Source: Alienimonas californiensis (lineage in GTDB: Bacteria; Planctomycetota; Planctomycetia; Planctomycetales; Planctomycetaceae). From it: a DNA stretch of 64,000 nt. Positions 46,421 to 54,151 of this stretch are shown here, in pieces (position 1 is the stretch's first letter; every line of letters begins with the position of its first letter). Made by a program: the position numbers and the translations under genes. The notes beneath the pieces are model-generated. The model ran no database searches. It was not told where the DNA came from and saw nothing but the letters and a program-made list of their open reading frames with translations. The stretch is from the NCBI RefSeq assembly GCF_007743815.1, contig NZ_CP036265.1, positions 4,595,823 to 4,659,822 on the forward strand. Reading direction: 5' to 3'.

Positions 46421-46790
46421 ATAGTCGCTGAGCCGGGGGTGCTGCGTGGCAGGTCGTGACGGCGGCGACGCTGCGGCCCGACCCAAGATGGCTGCGGAAT
46501 CCTTCCGAGACGTTCCGCAATTGATGAGAGAGACCGGAGCGACGGTTCCCAGGCCCGACCCGACGTCCGCAACGGGGCGAAGTGGCGAGGATGTTCGCGG
46601 CGTCGGGGGCGAGCCGACCTCGGAACGCTAATCGGCGCCGTCCGCGGAAAGAATGCGGCACGACCGCGCTGTGCGAGCGGACGGCGGCCGGGGCCCGTGA
46701 GGTGGCAGAGGGTCCGGAGCGTTCGATATGCTCGACGCATCCAGAATGGCCGATGCCTCTTCGCTCACGCATCCAACGTTGAAGACGCAG
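45988..46790. other. Gene-poor stretch before the FG-GAP gene
   Basis: Apart from the degraded frame above, 45516-46790 holds no ORF with recognisable protein features on either strand. Its base use is more even than in nearby genes, and the several open frames overlap one another without coding bias. It appears to be decayed coding sequence. Confidence 0.4.
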
Positions 46791-48479
46791 ATGACGAACT
46801 CGATCCGCTGGGCCGGACTGCTGGCGCTCGGGGGGTGGGGCGCCGCCGCGGCGTCCGGCGCCGAGCCGCCGTTTCGTTTCAGCGACGCCGGCGCCGCAAT
46901 GGGTTTATCGGCGTGGGTGGAAGGGATCCAGGGCCACGGGGCCGCGTGGGGGGACGCCGACGGCGACGGCCGGTTGGACCTCTATATCGGCACGTTTCAT
47001 TCCGAAGGCTCGCCCAACATGCTGCTGCGAAACGCGGGGGAGACGTTTGCGCTTGTCGAACAACCGGCCCTGCGGATCTCCGCTCGGACTACGGGCGTCG
47101 TCTTCGCCGACCTGGACAACGACGGCGACCTCGATCTGTACGTCGCCAGCATGCCCGCGGACGCGGACAGCGGATTGTCCAGGCGCACGGGCCGCACGTT
47201 CGCCGGCTGCACGCTGTTCCGCAACGAGGACAAAGGACGGTTCACCGACATTTCCGACGGCAACGCGGCCTGCCCCGACGCATTCGGCGGTCGCAGCGCC
47301 GCCGTGCTCGACTATGACGGCGACGGTTTGCTCGACCTGCTCGTCGGCGAGGACCCGCTGCCGGGATATAACGGCTCGCCGACGAAAAGTTCCCGGCTGT
47401 TCCGCAACGCGGGGGACCTTCAGTTCGAGGACGTCTCCCGCGAGGCGGGATTGCCCGAGGGAGTTCCCGGCCTCGGCGTTGCGGCCGCCGACGTCAATAA
47501 CGACGGCTGGCCCGACTTTTTTCTGGCCGCCCACGGCGGCGGAAACCGCCTGTTCCTCAACGACGGCCGCGGCACGTTCCGCGAGTCGCCGGGCAGCCGC
47601 GAGACCTTCGCCTGGCCGACCGCCGGGGGCGATAACATGGTCTGCGGCGTGGCCTTCGGCGACGTGAACCGCGACGGGCGGCTCGATGTGGTCTTGGGCC
47701 AGCACTACAAGCGGCCCTGGGCAGAGCCGGTGGCGAACCGGCTCTATCTCAACCGCGGCCAGGACGACGGCGTGCCGACGTTTGAGGACGTGACCGAGCA
47801 GGTCGGTCTGATCCCGCTGCCGATGAAGGCGCCCCACGTCGAGATTCAGGACTTCGACAACGACGGCTGGCCGGACGTCTCGACCAGCATCGTTAAGTTC
47901 GCCGATGGTCGGCCCCACCCGATCATCTTCCGGCACCTCGGCCTGCAGGACGGACTGCCGCGATTCCGGGCGGATGCGTTGGGCGTGAACGACTTCCCCA
48001 CTGCTGAGGATCAAGCCGTCAAAAGGAGCGGCGATCTGTTCGAGAAGATCCTCCGCGAACGCCGGATCATTTACACGGCGCCCGGTCCCACGGCGGACTA
48101 CGACGGCGACGGCCGGCTCGACATGTTCCTGCCCAATTGGTTTCCCTCGTCGCCGTCGATGCTGTTGCACAACGAAACCGAAGGCGGCCATTGGCTGGAC
48201 GTGCGCGTCGAGGGGGAGGGGAACGTCAATCGGCAGGGGATCGGCAGCCGCGTGAACGTGTATTCGGCAGGACGTCTGGGCGACCATGCGGCCCTACTCG
48301 GCAGCCGCGAGATCGCCGTCGGCTACGGCTACGCCTCCGGACAGCCGGCCGTCGCCCACTTTGGGCTCGGCGAAATCGACCGGGTGGACGTTGAAGTCGT
48401 CCTGCCGCACGGCCGCGGGGCGCTGAACCGCACGGACGCGCCCGCCGATCAGGCGATCGTGCTGAAGCGAGGCCAGTGA
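46791..48479 (+). CDS. Secreted FG-GAP/VCBS-repeat protein with ASPIC/UnbV C-terminus
   Basis: 562 aa from ATG 46791, which opens a signal peptide (SIRWAGLLALGGWGAAAASGA); the ATG at 46728 in frame would hide it. At least seven calcium-binding D-x-D-G-D-G type loops are spaced along an integrin-like beta-propeller: DADGDGRLDLYIG, DLDNDGDLDLYVA, DYDGDGLLDLLVG, DVNNDGWPDFFLA, DVNRDGRLDVVLG, DFDNDGWPDV, DYDGDGRLDMFLP. The C-terminal 90 residues match ASPIC/UnbV (QGIGSRVNVYSAG, VGYGYASGQPAVAHFGLGEIDRVDVEV). The type is common in planctomycetes and linked to adhesion or polysaccharide binding, but has no proven activity. Confidence 0.88.
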   Translation: MTNSIRWAGLLALGGWGAAAASGAEPPFRFSDAGAAMGLSAWVEGIQGHGAAWGDADGDGRLDLYIGTFHSEGSPNMLLRNAGETFALVEQPALRISARTTGVVFADLDNDGDLDLYVASMPADADSGLSRRTGRTFAGCTLFRNEDKGRFTDISDGNAACPDAFGGRSAAVLDYDGDGLLDLLVGEDPLPGYNGSPTKSSRLFRNAGDLQFEDVSREAGLPEGVPGLGVAAADVNNDGWPDFFLAAHGGGNRLFLNDGRGTFRESPGSRETFAWPTAGGDNMVCGVAFGDVNRDGRLDVVLGQHYKRPWAEPVANRLYLNRGQDDGVPTFEDVTEQVGLIPLPMKAPHVEIQDFDNDGWPDVSTSIVKFADGRPHPIIFRHLGLQDGLPRFRADALGVNDFPTAEDQAVKRSGDLFEKILRERRIIYTAPGPTADYDGDGRLDMFLPNWFPSSPSMLLHNETEGGHWLDVRVEGEGNVNRQGIGSRVNVYSAGRLGDHAALLGSREIAVGYGYASGQPAVAHFGLGEIDRVDVEVVLPHGRGALNRTDAPADQAIVLKRGQ

Positions 48480-48492
48480 AGGGACGCCGCAC

Positions 48493-48588
48493 ATGAGATC
48501 TCGCCTCCCGCGGCTCGCCCTGTCGGGCCTGTTCCTCCTCGCGGCCGGGCGGCCGGGAATCCCGAGTGACGTCGTGCTCGATCTCTAA
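48493..48588 (+). CDS. Possible 31-residue exported peptide or gene remnant
   Basis: ATG 48493 to TAA 48588 encodes 31 residues with a signal-peptide look (RSRLPRLALSGLFLLAAG) but little after it. It could be the 5' remnant of a lost secreted-protein gene or a small leader. It lies in the 142-bp gap between the FG-GAP gene and the following propeller-like gene. Support is weak. Confidence 0.25.
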   Translation: MRSRLPRLALSGLFLLAAGRPGIPSDVVLDL

Positions 48589-48621
48589 CCCTGATTCTAC
48601 TCCTTCCCCTAAGCCGACGAC

Positions 48622-50028
48622 GTGACGACCTCTCACCACGCATTCCCTCGGTCGCTTCGCCGACGGGCGTTCGCCGCGTTGGCGGCCGCGCTCCTCTCGG
48701 GTTCTTCGATCAATTCTGCGGCTGCGCGGCAGGAGTCGGAGATCAGGTACCCGCCGACGCTGCCCGGGGGCAGGGAGGTCGTGACGGATCAGTCCGCCGA
48801 CCTTTTAAAACCGCCTGAGACGCTCCGCGAGGGCGTGGAAATCGCCGCGACGCCGCCGACGGTCGATTTCCTTTACTACCCCGGGCAGAACTACGAGGGA
48901 AAGCCTTGGTCCAACTGGGGCGACGGCCTGGCCGTCGGCGGCAAGTATTACTCGGCGATTGGGGACCATCTGGCGATCGGCAGCAAAGGCGACGGCGGAC
49001 ATGGCACGGGCACGGCGTTCGTCTTTGAATATGACCCCGAGACGAAGTCGCTGCGAAAGCTGGCCGACACGTCGAAAGTTCTGGACCTTCCCAAAGGTCA
49101 TTACACCCCCGGCAAGATTCACGGCCGCATCGACCTCGGCCGGGACGGGAACCTTTATTACGCGACGCACCGGGGCTCGAAAAACGCGACGACCGATGAA
49201 TACCACTACAGGGGGGACTGGATCCTGCGGACGAACGCTCAAACCGGCGAGTCGGAGGCGCTGGCGCACGGCCCGGTTCCCAAACACGCGATCCCGAACA
49301 GCGTTCTCGACCCTGAACGACTGATTTTTTACGGAGGAACCGCGGCCGGCCTCAACAGCGAAGACGAAGGGGATCGATTTTTTGCCTACGACGTGGCGAA
49401 AGAGAAATTGCTGTGCGACGTGCCGGACGGGCCGGCCCGATACATGATCTTCGCCCGCTCGACCGGCCGCGTATATTTCGTGCCGGGCAAGGAGGACGGT
49501 GCCCTGATGCGCTTCGATCCCGCCGTCGATCAGCGGCCCATAAAAGTGGAGGGCACCCACATCGGCGTTCGCGCCGCGACCCGGGAGACGGACGGCGGTC
49601 ACGTCTACACCGTCTCGCTCGGGCAGCGGTCCGACGAGGCGACGGTCTGGTCGTTCAACACACGAACCGAGGAGACCAGGAGGATCGGTACGGCGTCTGT
49701 CGGCTCGGAGGCCTACGTCGCGGCGATGGCCGTCGGCGCCGAGGGCCGCTACCTGTATTACGTCCCCGGCGCCCACGGGGGCAGTTTTCGCGACGGCACG
49801 CCGGTGGTGCAGTTCGACGTCCAGACCGGCAAGAAGAAGGTCCTCGCCTTCCTCGAGCCGTTCTATACGAACAAGTACGGCCTCACCCTGAAAGGGACCT
49901 ATAGCACAGCGGTGTCGGAAGACGGCGAGAAGCTCTATATCACCTGGAATGTCAGTCGCGGCAGTCGGGCGTGGGACTGCTGCGGCCTGACGGTCGTCCA
50001 TATCCCGGAATCGGAGCGTCGGCCGTAG
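48622..50028 (+). CDS. Exported beta-propeller-like protein of unknown function
   Basis: 468 aa from a GTG start. A signal peptide is present (LRRRAFAALAAALLSGSSINSAAA). The body has repeated strand patterns of a beta-propeller: GTAFVFEYDPETKSLRKLADT, DWILRTNAQTGESEALAHG, ARYMIFARSTGRVYFVPGK, ATVWSFNTRTEETRRIG, GTPVVQFDVQTGKKKVLAFL. The blades read like 'value, then fraction of time' patterns as in NHL or lactonase-type propellers, but no family could be named. No catalytic residue set was identified. Lies between the FG-GAP protein and the porin on the same strand, so all three may work at the cell surface. Confidence 0.7.
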   Translation: MTTSHHAFPRSLRRRAFAALAAALLSGSSINSAAARQESEIRYPPTLPGGREVVTDQSADLLKPPETLREGVEIAATPPTVDFLYYPGQNYEGKPWSNWGDGLAVGGKYYSAIGDHLAIGSKGDGGHGTGTAFVFEYDPETKSLRKLADTSKVLDLPKGHYTPGKIHGRIDLGRDGNLYYATHRGSKNATTDEYHYRGDWILRTNAQTGESEALAHGPVPKHAIPNSVLDPERLIFYGGTAAGLNSEDEGDRFFAYDVAKEKLLCDVPDGPARYMIFARSTGRVYFVPGKEDGALMRFDPAVDQRPIKVEGTHIGVRAATRETDGGHVYTVSLGQRSDEATVWSFNTRTEETRRIGTASVGSEAYVAAMAVGAEGRYLYYVPGAHGGSFRDGTPVVQFDVQTGKKKVLAFLEPFYTNKYGLTLKGTYSTAVSEDGEKLYITWNVSRGSRAWDCCGLTVVHIPESERRP

Positions 50029-50409
50029 CGGCGGAGCCTCGGTCGGCGAGCCCCGATTCGTCGGACGATCGCCCGGCGGGCGAAGCGTCCTACTCGCCGG
50101 AGCGACGACAAAATCGCCGCCGCTCTCGAAGAAATCGCCCGGCCACGACTCACCGGGGAACAAGACGATGCGCCTGCCGCCGATAGCGGGACCGGTCGTT
50201 CGAGCGGCTTCCTACGATGCTCCCGCCTTCGCTTCCTGCCCGCGGGAGGGTTGGATTGTGCGGCGGGGAAAACGGCTATCCGGACAACGGGCGCCGATTC
50301 CGCCGGTTCGGGCGACGCGGACCCCTGCATTCGGATCGATAGGGGGAAACGTTCTCACCTGTTTGTGGACGAACGTCGCGCGCCCGTCCATGGCCGAACG
50401 GAATCGGTT
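50029..50409 (+). other. Spacer before the porin gene with no gene seen
   Basis: 381 bp. Open frames here (for example 50168-50413, or the upstream extension of the porin frame from 50251) lack signal peptides or motifs and read as antisense-like Arg/Gly/Pro-rich sequence. No clear promoter or hairpin was found. Confidence 0.4.
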
Positions 50410-52014
50410 GTGACGTCCTCCCTGCTCCCCCGCGGTCTTGCCCGCGGCGCCGGCCTCACGCTGTTGTGCGGAGCCGCGGCGTTTGCGCAGAGTCCGCCCC
50501 CGGCCCCCGCTCCCGTGGCGGCTGGTTCGACGGTCGAGAGCTCCGCGGACAATCCGCCGGGTCAGGCATCGGGCGCCCCGCGGATTCAGCAGGGCATCCC
50601 AGGGGGAGCCCGGCAGCCGAGCCCGCCGCCGTCGCCCTACAAACCGCTGTTCTTCGACAACGACTTTTCGCAGTACACCGGCAAGCCGCCGTATATCCTC
50701 GGGGAGCAGTCGAAACTCCTCAGCCTGTCGCAATGTCCCGAGGTCAAGCTATCCGCCGGCGGGCAGGTCCGTCATCGCCTGCACGCGGAGGACAACCGCC
50801 TGCGACCGGACGGGGAGACGTTCACGAATTATCAGCTGTGGCGAGGCCGGAACTATTTGAATCTCGAGTCCGAGTACGCTCGAGCCTATATGGAGATCAT
50901 CAACGCTGACAGTTGGGGCAGCGAGATCCTGGAACTGGCGATCGACGAGAACCGCTGGGACCTGCTGAACGCGTTCGTCGACTTCAACCTCTACGACGTC
51001 GCCGGCGGCGCCGGCACATTTCGCGTCGGTCAGCAGGAGATTCTGTACGGGGACCAGTACCTGCTTTCTCCGCTGGACTGGTCCAACACCCGCAGAAACT
51101 TTGAAGGCTACAAGTACATCCATCAGGCGGACGCCTGGTGCCTCGACGCGTTCAGCCTGACGCCTGTCAACGGCGCGGCCGGCAGCCGGTTCTACGACCC
51201 GACCGCATTCGACGAGGACGACGAGGAGAAACGCCTGTGGGGCGTGTGGGTGAATCGCAAGCTGACGGACAACGCCGCCGCAGACCTCTTCTACCTCGAT
51301 CAGAATATTGAGGTTCCGCTCGCGGACACCCGTCGCGCGGCCGACGGGCGGCGGCGCCTCGTGGGCGGCCGGATCGCCGGGACCGTGCCGATGCTCACTT
51401 GCGGGTCTGACGACGGTAGCGACGGCGTCGGCGGCAAGCCGTTTCGCACGTGGGACTACGACGTGCAGGGCGGCTACCAGTTCGGCGATGACGACGGTGA
51501 AGATGTGCGGGCGGCGTTCCTCAACACGGCGGTCGGCCACACCTGGAACGCGGCGCCCTGGTCGCCGCGCGTCGGCGAGTTGTTCTACTACGGCTCCGGC
51601 GACGACGATCCGACCGACGGCGAGAACAATACCTTCTACACCTATTACTCCCTGGCCCACGCCTACTGGGGGATCATCGATAACCTCAACGGGCAGAACC
51701 TGCTGGACTACGCGGTCTTCACCACGGTCAATCCGACGAAGAAGCTGTCGGTCACCGGCGGATACCACCTCTTCCGCAAGGCCTCCGGCGACGACTACCT
51801 CTACAACGTCGCCCAGGCCGGCCTCGGTCCCCTCGGCGCCGGCACGGACATCGGGACCGAGTTGGACGTGGTGGCGGACTACCGCGTCACCCTGAACCTC
51901 GGCCTCCAGCTCGGCTACGCCCGTTCCTGGTACGACGACTTTGCGGAGAGCAGCTTCGCTCAGGCGAGCGACGACGGCGAGTTCGTCTACCTGCAGACGA
52001 CGTTCAACTACTGA
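50410..52014 (+). CDS. Alginate-export-type outer-membrane porin
   Basis: 534 aa from GTG 50410, which directly precedes a signal peptide (LARGAGLTLLCGAAAFAQ); an extension to 50251 is not signal-like. A Pro/Ala-rich linker of about 50 residues precedes a beta-barrel of the alginate_exp type: LSAGGQVRHRLHAEDNRLRP, LWRGRNYLNLESEYARAYMEIINADSWG in part, FRVGQQEILYGDQYLLSPLDWSNTRRNFEGY in part, and LYNVAQAGLGPLGAGTDIGTELDVVADYRV in part, with a C-terminal aromatic residue (Tyr534) as in outer-membrane barrels. It would allow anionic polysaccharide or similar solutes to cross; the substrate is not known. A GC-rich hairpin follows the stop. Confidence 0.82.
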   Translation: MTSSLLPRGLARGAGLTLLCGAAAFAQSPPPAPAPVAAGSTVESSADNPPGQASGAPRIQQGIPGGARQPSPPPSPYKPLFFDNDFSQYTGKPPYILGEQSKLLSLSQCPEVKLSAGGQVRHRLHAEDNRLRPDGETFTNYQLWRGRNYLNLESEYARAYMEIINADSWGSEILELAIDENRWDLLNAFVDFNLYDVAGGAGTFRVGQQEILYGDQYLLSPLDWSNTRRNFEGYKYIHQADAWCLDAFSLTPVNGAAGSRFYDPTAFDEDDEEKRLWGVWVNRKLTDNAAADLFYLDQNIEVPLADTRRAADGRRRLVGGRIAGTVPMLTCGSDDGSDGVGGKPFRTWDYDVQGGYQFGDDDGEDVRAAFLNTAVGHTWNAAPWSPRVGELFYYGSGDDDPTDGENNTFYTYYSLAHAYWGIIDNLNGQNLLDYAVFTTVNPTKKLSVTGGYHLFRKASGDDYLYNVAQAGLGPLGAGTDIGTELDVVADYRVTLNLGLQLGYARSWYDDFAESSFAQASDDGEFVYLQTTFNY

Positions 52015-52056
52015 TCTCCCGAGCCCCCGCACCCCGGGCGGAGCCGCCAATCGGCA

Positions 52057-52091
52057 GAGCGACCCGGGGGCGTCACGCGTCCGGGTCGCTC
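52057..52091 (+). terminator. Hairpin after the porin gene
   Basis: GAGCGACCCGG (52057-52067) and CCGGGTCGCTC (52081-52091) are perfect 11-base arms; GCGT and ACGC in the loop can extend pairing. It stands 43 bp after the porin stop. The right arm CGTCCGGGTCGCT resembles that of the hairpin at 43717-43751 (CGTCCGGGACGCT), so the two could be one repeat family used as a terminator. Confidence 0.6.
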
Positions 52092-52195
52092 CATTCGACA
52101 CGAATGCAGCGGGCAGACGGCGCCCATTAAGAACGCAACGGCGCTGAATCGGCGAGAATCAGAGTTTAGTGATCCGTTACGTCTGGCCGCGAAAC

Positions 52196-52213
52196 GCTTC
52201 GGTAATCCGAAGC
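52196..52213 (+). promoter_or_regulatory. Dyad upstream of the sigma-54 promoter, possible activator site
   Basis: GCTTCGG-TAAT-CCGAAGC is a perfect seven-base inverted repeat with a four-base spacer, about 75-92 bp before the promoter's -24 element. Its position fits an enhancer-binding site (NtrC-like), but the sequence does not match the NtrC consensus closely. Confidence 0.4.
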
Positions 52214-52287
52214 ATTCGGGGAAGAGGGCGAACTGTTACGGGCTGCGGGCGCAACGTCGCACCCAATTTTCGCGATGTGCGGCCGAG

Positions 52288-52304
52288 TTGGCACACCTCG
52301 TGCA
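52288..52304 (+). promoter_or_regulatory. Sigma-54 (RpoN) promoter of the nitrate-assimilation operon
   Basis: TTGGCAC-ACCTCG-TGCA has the invariant GG and GC separated by exactly ten bases, with one mismatch (G for T at -13) from YTGGCAC-N5-TTGCA. The expected start site is near 52315 and the first ATG is at 52373, leaving a leader of about 58 nt. Such a promoter needs an NtrC-family activator and fits control by nitrogen supply. Confidence 0.75.
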
Positions 52305-52372
52305 TTTTAGGGCTGGCAGCGGCCGGACGGTCCGGTCGCTCCGTTCCGTCCTAATTCGGCCCGTCCGCCTGT

Positions 52373-54151
52373 ATGTCGGCGTCCGCTCTTTACGCGCTGC
52401 CGGTGCTCGACCGCCCGCCGGGTTCGGGCTTCGGTCCGGCGGCGGGACGCGACGAGGCTCCGGCGGAGCAGGGCGTCGACCTCATCTCCGCATTGCTCGC
52501 GGCCCAGTCCGATCTCACGGCGGTCGAGCGGTTCTCCCAACGGCACGCGGACGCCGACCGACCCAGTCAGAGTCGCTATTATCAATCACTGCTGCCCGCG
52601 CAAGGCCCCGGGCCGGGGCAGCAATACGGGTTTGAAGTCGATCTCGATCGCTGCTCGGGCTGCAAGGCCTGCGTGACGGCCTGTCACAGTCTAAACGGGC
52701 TGGACGACGACGAAGCGTGGCGGGAGGTCGGCCTGCTGCACGGCGGCGGTCAGGCCGGCGCCGCGGGTCCGGCGGTGTTGCAGCATGTCACCACCGCCTG
52801 CCACCACTGTTTAGAGCCGGCCTGCCTGAAGGCCTGCCCGGTCGACGCCTATGAAAAGGACCCGGTCACCGGCATCGTCCGGCATCTGGACGATCAATGT
52901 TTCGGCTGCCAGTACTGCACGCTGGCCTGCCCGTACGACGTGCCCAAGTATCACGCCGGCAAAGGGATCGTCCGCAAGTGCGATATGTGCGCCGACCGGC
53001 TGGAGGCCGGTGAGGCGCCCGCCTGCGTGCAGGCCTGCCCCCACGAGGCGATCGCGATTCGGATCGTCGATCGCGACGCCGTTATCGAACAGGCGGAGGC
53101 GAACGCGTTTCTCCCCGGCGCCCCGGATCCGGACTACACGCTGCCCACGACCGTCTATAAGACGAAGCGGGCCCTGCCGCGAAATCTGCTGCCGGCGGAT
53201 TATTATTCCGTCCGGAAGGAGCACGGGCACTGGCCGCTGGCGGTGATGCTTGTGCTCACGCAACTGTCGGTCGGGGCGTTCCTGGTCGAACTAATTCTGC
53301 GAGACGCCGCCGACGGGCGGGCGCTGCCGGACCCGGTGCACGCGTTCTTCTCGCTCGCCTGGGGCCTGCTGGCCTTGCAGGCCAGCACGTTGCATCTCGG
53401 TCGGCCGCACTTGGCCTTCCGGGCGGCGATCGGGTTGAAGCACTCCTGGCTGTCCCGGGAGATCGTCGCCTTCGGCCTGTTCGCTCCGCTGGCGATCCTT
53501 TACGCCGGACTGACCTGGCTGCGGCCGGAGTTCTATGCCCGGTCTTCATGGCTCCCGCCCGCCCTAGAGTGGGCGGTCGTGGGGGCCGGACTGCTGGGAG
53601 TCTTTTGCAGCACGATGATCTACGTCGTGGTGCGACGGGAGTTCTGGAACGGCCCCCGCACCACGCTGCGATTCCTCGGCACCGCCGCGACGCTGGGCCT
53701 CGCCGCCACGCTGTTGACCGGCACGCTGTCCGCGAATGCGGCCGCCGCGGAACTCTGGGGGACGGCCGCGTCCGGCGACGGTCCGCAGGGAACCGATCTG
53801 ACCCGGCCGCTGGCGATCGCCCTGGCCGTGGCGACCGCGTGCAAACTGATCTTCGAAGTCGCCGTCTTTCAACACCTGCGGGATTTGCAGTTTACCGCGA
53901 TGCGGCGGACCGCGGTGCTGATGAAGACCGTCCTCCGCGGACCCACGGCGGTACGGTTCGGCTTGGGATTTATGGGCGGCGTCTTGATTCCCGCCCTGCT
54001 GGCCGCCGCCGACCCGCCGGCGGAGTCGGCCGGGGCGCTGTACGCCGCCGCAGTGGCGTTCGCCCTGACGCTGGGCGGGGAATTCGCGGAGCGCTACCTG
54101 TTCTTCTCCGCGGTCGTCCGCCAGAAAATGCCGGGAGGGATGACTGTATGA
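52373..54151 (+). CDS. Fused DmsB-like Fe-S / DmsC-like membrane anchor subunit for nitrate reductase
   Basis: 592 aa. Residues 85-230 are a four-cluster ferredoxin of the DmsB type with 16 cysteines: C94/97/100/104, C143/146/151/155, C176/179/182/186, C203/206/218/222. The remainder (about 285-590) is a DmsC-like membrane domain with about eight helices (for example [21 protein letters not shown] and [20 protein letters not shown]). In DMSO reductase such subunits move electrons from quinol to the molybdopterin subunit. Here the two are one protein and the next gene, overlapping by four bases (ATGA), is a nitrate reductase. It probably delivers quinol electrons to nitrate reduction. The first 80 residues are not family-like and may be the start-site uncertainty. 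Confidence 0.85.
   Translation: MSASALYALPVLDRPPGSGFGPAAGRDEAPAEQGVDLISALLAAQSDLTAVERFSQRHADADRPSQSRYYQSLLPAQGPGPGQQYGFEVDLDRCSGCKACVTACHSLNGLDDDEAWREVGLLHGGGQAGAAGPAVLQHVTTACHHCLEPACLKACPVDAYEKDPVTGIVRHLDDQCFGCQYCTLACPYDVPKYHAGKGIVRKCDMCADRLEAGEAPACVQACPHEAIAIRIVDRDAVIEQAEANAFLPGAPDPDYTLPTTVYKTKRALPRNLLPADYYSVRKEHGHWPLAVMLVLTQLSVGAFLVELILRDAADGRALPDPVHAFFSLAWGLLALQASTLHLGRPHLAFRAAIGLKHSWLSREIVAFGLFAPLAILYAGLTWLRPEFYARSSWLPPALEWAVVGAGLLGVFCSTMIYVVVRREFWNGPRTTLRFLGTAATLGLAATLLTGTLSANAAAAELWGTAASGDGPQGTDLTRPLAIALAVATACKLIFEVAVFQHLRDLQFTAMRRTAVLMKTVLRGPTAVRFGLGFMGGVLIPALLAAADPPAESAGALYAAAVAFALTLGGEFAERYLFFSAVVRQKMPGGMTV

Larger units (their letters stand above)
52092..52372 (+). promoter_or_regulatory. 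Upstream control region of the nitrate-assimilation operon
   Basis: The 281 bp before the fused DmsBC gene is comparatively AT-rich. It contains a perfect dyad (52196-52213) and a sigma-54 promoter (52288-52304), the arrangement expected for a gene activated from an upstream enhancer. No open reading frame with protein character is present. Confidence 0.6.

Noticed and set aside
45988..46790. Several overlapping open frames on both strands as real genes
   Set aside because: They overlap one another without codon bias or motifs, and no start has a convincing ribosome binding site.
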